Positions 1 through 4,180 of a DNA stretch of 6,012 nt are shown here, one piece after another. The first letter of the stretch is position 1. Every line of letters starts with the position of its first letter. The notes under the pieces are model-generated. The model worked only from the letters and a program-made list of their open reading frames with translations, ran no database searches and was not told where the DNA came from. The translations under genes and the position numbers were made by a program. This stretch comes from Bacillota bacterium (GTDB taxonomy: Bacteria; Bacillota; UBA5301; JASBVW01), in contig JASBVW010000096.1 in the NCBI GenBank assembly GCA_029961005.1, positions 1 to 6,012 on the forward strand. Direction: 5' to 3'.

Positions 1-55
1 GAAGAGGCCCAGCTCCCGGGCCCGCCCGGCTCGCCGCCCCGGGCACCACACCCGC
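1..55. repeat. 55-bp exact direct repeat, copy B (window edge)
   Basis: These bases are identical to 238-292. The first difference inward is C at 56 versus T at 293; on the other side the match is cut by the window edge, so it may be longer. It encodes comEC residues 193-210 in the same frame as copy A (RVWCPGRRAGRARELGLF on the minus strand). The offset of 237 bases is exactly 79 codons. It could be the start of a second tandem unit or an assembly overlap at a contig end. Confidence 0.95.
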
Positions 56-630
56 CCGAGCAGGATAAAGGGAACCCCTCCGTGAGAACGGAGGACAGCC
101 CGCACCCCCCGCCGCCGCAGGTAATCGCGCCCGGAAAACTCCCCCGGGTTCAAAGGCGGGCGCAACCGTTCTAGCGTACCCTGCGCGCGCACCCGGTCCC
201 CCCGCCGAACCACCTCCCCTTCCCGGTAGTACCATTGGAAGAGGCCCAGCTCCCGGGCCCGCCCGGCTCGCCGCCCCGGGCACCACACCCGCTCGGGCCG
301 GAGCAGGGCCCGGACGACCCCGGTTTCATTCACCTCCGCCTCCTGGATCACCCCTTCCACCCAGAGCGTCTCCCCTCGGGCGCACTCCTCCATCCAGTTG
401 GCCAGGGTCGGTGGCTCGGAGCCGGCCGCGCTGCCCCAGGCTGAACCCAAGAGGAAGGTCGAAAGGAGCAGCACGGGCCACCCGGGTAGCTCCTCCCTGT
501 ACCGCCACCAGGTCCCCAGCGCCACAGCCAGGGCCAAAAATGCCCACTCCCCGCCGTGGCCCGGCCAGCGCAGCCCCAGGGAGACCCCGGCCAGGGCCGC
601 GCCCGCCAGCCGGAGGGCAGGATGCCTCAT
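1..630 (-). CDS. comEC: ComEC/Rec2 competence DNA channel, N-terminal part (runs off the left edge)
   Basis: The frame is open from an ATG at 630-628 to base 1 (210 codons, no stop), so only the N-terminus is visible; ComEC-family proteins are usually 700-800 residues. ComEC is the inner-membrane channel that imports single-stranded DNA in natural transformation. Visible parts are hydrophobic segments at about residues 5-20, 26-41 and 49-66, then a soluble region like the DUF4131/OB-fold domain. That region includes GDRVRAQGTLE followed by PLNPGEFSGRDYLRRRGV, the family's typical NPGxFxxxxYLxxxG signature, near residues 142-176. The catalytic metallo-beta-lactamase-like and channel domains would lie outside the window. 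The start overlaps the comEA stop as ATGA, suggesting translational coupling. Residues 193-210 repeat residues 114-131 exactly; this may be a real tandem duplication or an assembly error, so the last ~18 residues are doubtful. Identification is by motif and by comEA adjacency. Confidence 0.85.
   Translation of the reverse strand, partial: MRHPALRLAGAALAGVSLGLRWPGHGGEWAFLALAVALGTWWRYREELPGWPVLLLSTFLLGSAWGSAAGSEPPTLANWMEECARGETLWVEGVIQEAEVNETGVVRALLRPERVWCPGRRAGRARELGLFQWYYREGEVVRRGDRVRAQGTLERLRPPLNPGEFSGRDYLRRRGVRAVLRSHGGVPFILLGRVWCPGRRAGRARELGLF
238..292. repeat. 55-bp exact direct repeat, copy A (inside comEC)
   Basis: This is the internal partner of bases 1-55, encoding comEC residues 114-131. 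Here the segment sits between a strand-like stretch (VVRALLRPE) and QWYYREGEVVRRGDRV. That is a natural place for a variable loop in the ComEC N-terminal OB-fold region, so this copy looks native and the one at 1-55 looks like the added copy. Confidence 0.95.
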
Positions 631-1166
631 GGCGCCGGCGCACCTTCCCCGGCGGCCAAAGAAGGAACGGCCTCCAGAGAAGCCACCTGCTCCCCCAGGC
701 GAACCCAGGGGCGAATCTTCTCCAGCACCTTAGGCCCGATGCCCGGGACCTCCAAGAGGTCCTCCACCTTTTTATACCACCCCCTCTTTTGCCGCTGCTC
801 CACCACGCGCCGGGCCAGGACGGGGCCGATCCCCGGCAGAGCCGTCAATTCCTCAACTCCGGCCCGGTTGACATCTACCGGCCTCGGCTTCGCCTCGGCG
901 GCGCGCTTAGACCCGGGGAGAACAGCGGAGGTCGCCGGGCCGGGTCGGGCACCCGGCTCGGCGGCAGCTCCTCCGCTCGCCGCGGCCTCATTTGCCGGGT
1001 CCTCCTGAGCCGAAGCCCTGCCCACCGGCTGCGCCTCGACCCCCACCTTGGCCAGGCGGAAGGTCTGGTGCCGCTGTTGCCAAGCCACCGCTAAAGCGCT
1101 ACTGGCCACCAAGAATAAAGTGGCCGCCACCACCCCCCGCTCCCACTTCCACTGAGCGCTCTCCAC
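627..1166 (-). CDS. comEA: ComEA-like competence DNA receptor with helix-hairpin-helix pair, short form
   Basis: The 179-residue protein has the ComEA plan: a short N-terminus, one membrane segment at about residues 11-29, an Ala/Gly/Pro-rich linker (about 40-95), and a double helix-hairpin-helix DNA-binding domain (about 97-157). The hairpin motifs are LPGIGP at 110-115 and VPGIGP at 140-145, with the typical VDVNRAGVEELTALPGIG opening. ComEA holds incoming double-stranded DNA outside the membrane and passes it to ComEC. The SLBB/oligomerisation domain found between membrane segment and DNA-binding domain in Bacillus-type ComEA is not visible; the linker looks too short and too low in complexity to contain it. 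The start is GTG at 1166-1164, supported by AGGAGGT at 1181-1175 with 8 bases of spacing. The stop overlaps the comEC ATG (ATGA). The gene lies just beyond a terminator, so it probably needs its own promoter. Confidence 0.9.
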   Translation of the reverse strand: MESAQWKWERGVVAATLFLVASSALAVAWQQRHQTFRLAKVGVEAQPVGRASAQEDPANEAAASGGAAAEPGARPGPATSAVLPGSKRAAEAKPRPVDVNRAGVEELTALPGIGPVLARRVVEQRQKRGWYKKVEDLLEVPGIGPKVLEKIRPWVRLGEQVASLEAVPSLAAGEGAPAP

Positions 1167-1174
1167 TCAGCCCC

Positions 1175-1181
1175 ACCTCCT
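1175..1181 (-). promoter_or_regulatory. Shine-Dalgarno site of comEA
   Basis: AGGAGGT on the minus strand lies 8 bases before the GTG at 1166. A second GGAGGT lies 2 bases further upstream (1188-1183). The match to the anti-Shine-Dalgarno sequence is near perfect and decides the GTG start. Confidence 0.8.
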
Positions 1182-1208
1182 CACCTCCAGAGTAGAGCCT
1201 GTGCGCAG

Positions 1209-1246
1209 AAAAAACAAAGGCCACCCTCCCCGGTTAGAGGGTGGCC
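1209..1246 (-). terminator. Rho-independent terminator after the transaldolase gene
   Basis: Bases 1219-1228 (GGCCACCCTC) and 1237-1246 (GAGGGTGGCC) form a perfect 10-bp GC-rich stem with an 8-base loop. In the minus-strand direction the stem is followed directly by TTTGTTTTTT (1218-1209). The stem begins 23 bases after the TAA at 1272-1270. In the plus direction no T-tract follows the stem, so it works only for minus-strand transcription. It ends the leuS-side transcript and separates it from comEA-comEC. Confidence 0.92.
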
Positions 1247-1269
1247 CCACTGCCTTCTCCTCTGCCTGG

Positions 1270-1932
1270 TTATCGCTCAGAGGACGTCTTTTGCAACAAC
1301 TTCTCCCAATCAGCCAGGAACCGCTGCACCCCCAAATCGGTCAGGGGATGGCGCACCATCTGCTGCAGCACCTGGTAGGGCACGGTGGCGATATGGGCGC
1401 CGGCCAAGGCCGCTTCCACCACGTGGCGGGGATGGCGAATGCTGGCGGCGATGATCTCCGTGGACAGGCCGTGCAAGGAGAAGAGAGCGGCGATCTCCCG
1501 CACCACGTCCATGCCCTCATGGCTCACATCATCCAGGCGCCCCACAAAGGGGCTGACGAAGGTGGCCCCTGCCCGGGCCGCCAGCAGGGCCTGGTTGGCC
1601 GAGAAGACGAGGGTCAGGTTGGTCTTCACCCCGCGCTCCCGCAAGCGGGCAGTGGCCTTCAAGCCTTCCCAGGTCAGAGGGATCTTGACCACCACGTTAG
1701 GGGCCCAACTCGCCAGCTCCAGAGCCTCTTTAACCATTCCCTCTGCTTCCTGGCTGACCGCCTCCACGCTGATGGGACCCTCCACCAGGGAGACGATCTC
1801 CTGGATCACCTCCCGCAATTTGCGCCCTTCCTTGGCCACCAACGTGGGGTTGGTGGTCACCCCGGAGATGACCCCCAAGGAGACCGCCTCGCGAATCTCC
1901 TCCACATTGGCCGTATCGAGAAAGAGCTTCAT
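1270..1932 (-). CDS. fsa: Transaldolase, small TalC/MipB/Fsa type
   Basis: The 220-residue protein is full length for the small TalC/MipB/Fsa class. These enzymes are cytosolic class I aldolases with a TIM barrel; transaldolases move a dihydroxyacetone unit between sugar phosphates in the non-oxidative pentose phosphate pathway. Visible sites are Asp6 in LFLDTAN, TTNPT at 26-30, the Schiff-base Lys83 in VVVKIPLT, and SPFVGRLDD from residue 127. By my alignment to E. coli FsaA, the positions that separate Fsa (Gln59, Tyr131) from transaldolase (Glu, Phe) carry Glu57 and Phe129, and Ala129 of FsaA is Ser127. This favours transaldolase over fructose-6-phosphate aldolase activity, although the family is often named fsa. 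The ATG at 1932 is preceded by AAGGAGAGG, with GGAG 10 bases upstream. The gene lies 47 bases after the VOC gene stop and is the last before a strong terminator. Confidence 0.93.
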   Translation of the reverse strand: MKLFLDTANVEEIREAVSLGVISGVTTNPTLVAKEGRKLREVIQEIVSLVEGPISVEAVSQEAEGMVKEALELASWAPNVVVKIPLTWEGLKATARLRERGVKTNLTLVFSANQALLAARAGATFVSPFVGRLDDVSHEGMDVVREIAALFSLHGLSTEIIAASIRHPRHVVEAALAGAHIATVPYQVLQQMVRHPLTDLGVQRFLADWEKLLQKTSSER

Positions 1933-1979
1933 GCTTCATCCTCTCCTTCTGCCCGCATCTACGTTCACACCTTCCTCGG

Positions 1980-2387
1980 TCAGCCCTCTCCCCGCTCGAC
2001 CTGGGCTTCGATCAACTCCCACCGCTCCCCGTCCGGACCGCGAAAGAAGTAGAGGCGAACGCCATCGGCAGCTCTACGGATCGGCCCCTCCTCTGGCATC
2101 CCCTGCCGCCGCAGCTCCTCCACCGCCTCTTCCAGATCCTCCACGTACAGAGCCAGGTGATCCCAGGGGCCAGCCAAGCCCCCCGCCGGGGAAAAAGGGG
2201 CCCCGGGTCCGGAGAGGAGTTCCAGGACAAAAGCCCCCTGACGCAAAGTGACCAGGGTCAACCCCCGGGCCGGTATTTCTTGTTTTTTCTCCAGCTTGAG
2301 GCCCAAGACCTGCTGATAAAAGGCCAGCGAGCGCTCCAGGTCCCGCACCCGCAGCGCCGCATGGGCCTGGCCAGCCCACTTGAACAC
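1980..2387 (-). CDS. VOC-superfamily (glyoxalase I-like) metalloenzyme
   Basis: The 135-residue protein has two beta-alpha-beta-beta-beta modules of the vicinal oxygen chelate fold. The first starts at QAHAALRVRDLERSLAFYQQVLGL and the second at DHLALYVEDLEEAVEEL, ending with FRGPDGERWELIEAQ. Candidate metal ligands are His9, Glu56, His77 and Glu124, closely matching the His5/Glu56/His74/Glu122 set of E. coli glyoxalase I. A divalent-metal lyase or isomerase is therefore likely. The substrate is not readable: the protein could act on a methylglyoxal-thiol adduct, or be an epimerase or another VOC enzyme. Methylmalonyl-CoA epimerase has Gln at the second ligand position, which argues against that reading. 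The start is GTG at 2387-2385, with GGAGGG 6 bases upstream. The gene lies 56 bases after the acyl-CoA synthetase stop and 47 bases before the transaldolase start, so co-transcription is plausible. Confidence 0.88.
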   Translation of the reverse strand: MFKWAGQAHAALRVRDLERSLAFYQQVLGLKLEKKQEIPARGLTLVTLRQGAFVLELLSGPGAPFSPAGGLAGPWDHLALYVEDLEEAVEELRRQGMPEEGPIRRAADGVRLYFFRGPDGERWELIEAQVERGEG

Positions 2388-2393
2388 GGCCTT

Positions 2394-2399
2394 CCCTCC
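2394..2399 (-). promoter_or_regulatory. Shine-Dalgarno site of the VOC gene
   Basis: GGAGGG on the minus strand lies 6 bases before the GTG at 2387. It supports that start over internal alternatives; the first shared fold residues (AHAALRV) begin at residue 8, leaving no room for a later start. Confidence 0.7.
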
Positions 2400-2443
2400 A
2401 CTTCCACTTTGCTTCCCAGGCTCTGCCTGAACCGGGGTGCTTC

Positions 2444-4108
2444 TTACGAAGCGGCAGTCCCTTGCTGCTTGGACAGCTTTCGCCTGCGCTCCAACTCCTT
2501 CAGCTCGCCGCGCCGGATCTTGCCGCTGATGGTCTTGGGCAGCTCCTGGACGAACTCGATCTCGCGCGGATACTTATAGGGCGCGGTGACGTTCTTGACG
2601 TGGTCCTGCAGCTCTTTGACCAAGGCAGCCGAAGGCTCGTAACCGGCCGCCAGGACGACAAAGGCCTTGACAATCTCTCCCCGCACCTCATCCGGGCTGG
2701 CCACCACCGCGGCCTCCACCACCGCCGGGTGTTCGATCAGGGCGCTCTCCACCTCAAAGGGGCCGATGCGGTACCCGGCGCTGATGATCACGTCGTCGGC
2801 CCGTCCGACGAACCACAGGTACCCGTCCTGATCTTTCCAGGCCCGATCGCCGGTGATGTACCAGTCGCCCACCAGGCGCGAGGCGGTGGCGTCGGGGTCC
2901 CGCCAGTACTCCTGAAAGAGCCCCACGGGCCTCTGGGGCCGGACGCGCACCGCTATGTTCCCTTCCTCCCCTACCGGCACCGGCCGCCCCTGGTCGTCCA
3001 CAATCTCCACCTCAAAGCCCGGGGCCGGCTTACCCATGGAACCGGCCTTGACCGGCTCGCCGGGGAAGTTGCCTACGAGCAGCACCGTCTCCGTCTGGCC
3101 GTACCCGTCTCTAATCTCGAGCCCCGTAGCCTCCTGCCAGATCCGGATGACCTCCGGGTTGAGCGGTTCACCGGCCGCCACGCAGCTCCGCAGATGGGGG
3201 AAGCGGTAGCGCGAGAGGTCTTCCTGGACAAAGAGGCGGTAGATGGTGGGCGAGGCACAGATGGAGGTAATGGGATAGCGGGCCAGTATCTCCAAGGTCC
3301 GGGTGGGGTTAAATTTCCCTGTCGCTTTGTGGACAAAGACCGTAGCACCCATGTGCCAGGGTCCGAAGAAGCTGCTCCAGGCCGCCTTGGCCCAACCGGT
3401 GTCGGACATGTTCCAGTGGAGATCATCCGGGCCCAAGTTCAGCCAGTACTTGCCCGTCACCAGGTGCCCGTACCCGTAGGAGGCGTGGGTGTGCAACACC
3501 ATCTTGGGGTAACCGGTCGTCCCGGAAGTAAAGTAAAGCATGGCCGGGTCGCCGCTCTCCCCGCGCTTCGGCTGCCATCCCGCCTCTGCCTCGGCCAGAA
3601 GCTCTTCGTAGTCGAGGGCGCCCTCCATCTTTTCTCCCACCACCACCAGGAAACGCAGTTCCGGATATTCGGCCTTGGCTTCGAGAAACTTCCCGGCGTT
3701 CTCCCGGTCCGTGACGGCAATGCGGGCCTGAGAGGCCTTCAGCCGGTAGACAATGTCCCGGGGCTTGAGCTGGGTGGTTCCGGGCATGGCCACCGCCCCC
3801 GCCTTGAGGCAACCGAGGAGCACCTCCCACCAGGCCGCCACCCGAGGAAGCATGATAAAGACCGGCTCCCCCGGCGCAATGCCCAGGCCGTGCAAGGCCG
3901 CCCCCGCTTGCCGGGAGCGCTCCTTCAGCGCAGCAAAAGTCAGGCGCTCCTCCCGCCCCTCGTCGTCTACCAGGAAGAGCGCCGCGTCCTTTGGCCTTTT
4001 CTCCGCCCACGCGTCCAGCACGTCCAGGGCAAAGTTAAACTTCTCCGGCACCGCCCATTGAAAACGGCGATACTCCTCTGCGTAACTACTCCAGCTGGAC
4101 CCTCCCAT
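2444..4108 (-). CDS. AMP-forming acyl-CoA synthetase, medium-chain/benzoate-like group
   Basis: This ANL-superfamily enzyme activates a carboxylic acid with ATP to an acyl-adenylate and then an acyl-CoA. Numbered from the ATG at 4108 (554 residues, normal for the group), the motifs are: ATP-binding YFTSGTTGYPK at 192-202; SDTGWAKAAWSSFFGPW near 235-251, a hallmark of the ACSM/medium-chain group; DGYGQTET at 334-341; DWYITGD at 415-421; GRADDVIISAGYRIGP at 435-450; and PKTISGKIRR with the adenylation lysine at about 530. All core motifs are intact, so it should be active. Chain length or aromatic preference cannot be read from motifs. The frame is open upstream to a TTG at 4165 (573 residues), but the ATG is preferred because AGGAG lies 6 bases before it and the protein then starts MGGSSWSSYAEEY, a sensible family N-terminus. 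The gene follows leuS by 72 bases and precedes the VOC gene by 56. Confidence 0.93.
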   Translation of the reverse strand: MGGSSWSSYAEEYRRFQWAVPEKFNFALDVLDAWAEKRPKDAALFLVDDEGREERLTFAALKERSRQAGAALHGLGIAPGEPVFIMLPRVAAWWEVLLGCLKAGAVAMPGTTQLKPRDIVYRLKASQARIAVTDRENAGKFLEAKAEYPELRFLVVVGEKMEGALDYEELLAEAEAGWQPKRGESGDPAMLYFTSGTTGYPKMVLHTHASYGYGHLVTGKYWLNLGPDDLHWNMSDTGWAKAAWSSFFGPWHMGATVFVHKATGKFNPTRTLEILARYPITSICASPTIYRLFVQEDLSRYRFPHLRSCVAAGEPLNPEVIRIWQEATGLEIRDGYGQTETVLLVGNFPGEPVKAGSMGKPAPGFEVEIVDDQGRPVPVGEEGNIAVRVRPQRPVGLFQEYWRDPDATASRLVGDWYITGDRAWKDQDGYLWFVGRADDVIISAGYRIGPFEVESALIEHPAVVEAAVVASPDEVRGEIVKAFVVLAAGYEPSAALVKELQDHVKNVTAPYKYPREIEFVQELPKTISGKIRRGELKELERRRKLSKQQGTAAS

Positions 4109-4110
4109 GT

Positions 4111-4152
4111 TCTTCTCCTCCCTACTTCTTCCTACTTCTCTCTTCTTGGCTT
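4111..4152 (-). other. Purine-rich leader with a short tandem repeat before the acyl-CoA synthetase
   Basis: Read on the minus strand, about 40 bases upstream of the synthetase ATG are almost all A and G, with only a few pyrimidines. The tract contains AGAAGTAGG twice at a 10-base period (4139-4131 and 4129-4121). It would give an unstructured mRNA stretch ahead of the Shine-Dalgarno site. No protein-binding site or riboswitch fold is recognised; it may simply be an unstructured leader. Confidence 0.5.
4115..4122 (-). promoter_or_regulatory. Shine-Dalgarno site that sets the acyl-CoA synthetase start
   Basis: GGGAGGAG on the minus strand lies 6 bases before the ATG at 4108. The competing TTG at 4165 has only GGGAG 1 base away and GAGGG 10 bases away, both at poorer spacing, so the ATG is chosen. 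Confidence 0.75.
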
Positions 4153-4180
4153 CTCCCAGAGGCAAGCTCCCTGCTCCCTC

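Noticed and set aside
326..643. Minus-strand open frame of 105 codons ending near base 326
   Set aside because: It is out of frame with comEC, is Gly/Arg/Pro-rich, and overlaps the frame that carries the ComEC membrane segments and NPGEF motif.
1189..1217. TTGTTT (1217-1212) and TACTCT (1194-1189) with 17-base spacing as the comEA promoter
   Set aside because: The -10 match is weak, the -35 lies in the terminator T-tract, and the transcript would begin on the Shine-Dalgarno site. It was kept only as a question in the findings.
1201..2251. Plus-strand open frames of 283 and 288 codons across the transaldolase and VOC genes
   Set aside because: They are antisense shadows of two well-supported genes. 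One starts inside the terminator region, and neither resembles a known protein.
2416..2428. Small inverted repeat CAGGC-AGA-GCCTG between the synthetase and VOC genes
   Set aside because: It has only 5 base pairs, a 3-base loop and no following T-tract, so it is not a convincing terminator and easily arises by chance in GC-rich DNA.
4109..4180. A terminator or T-box-like element between leuS and the synthetase
   Set aside because: No stable stem with a T-tract and no T-box motif is visible; the purine-rich strand cannot pair with itself well.
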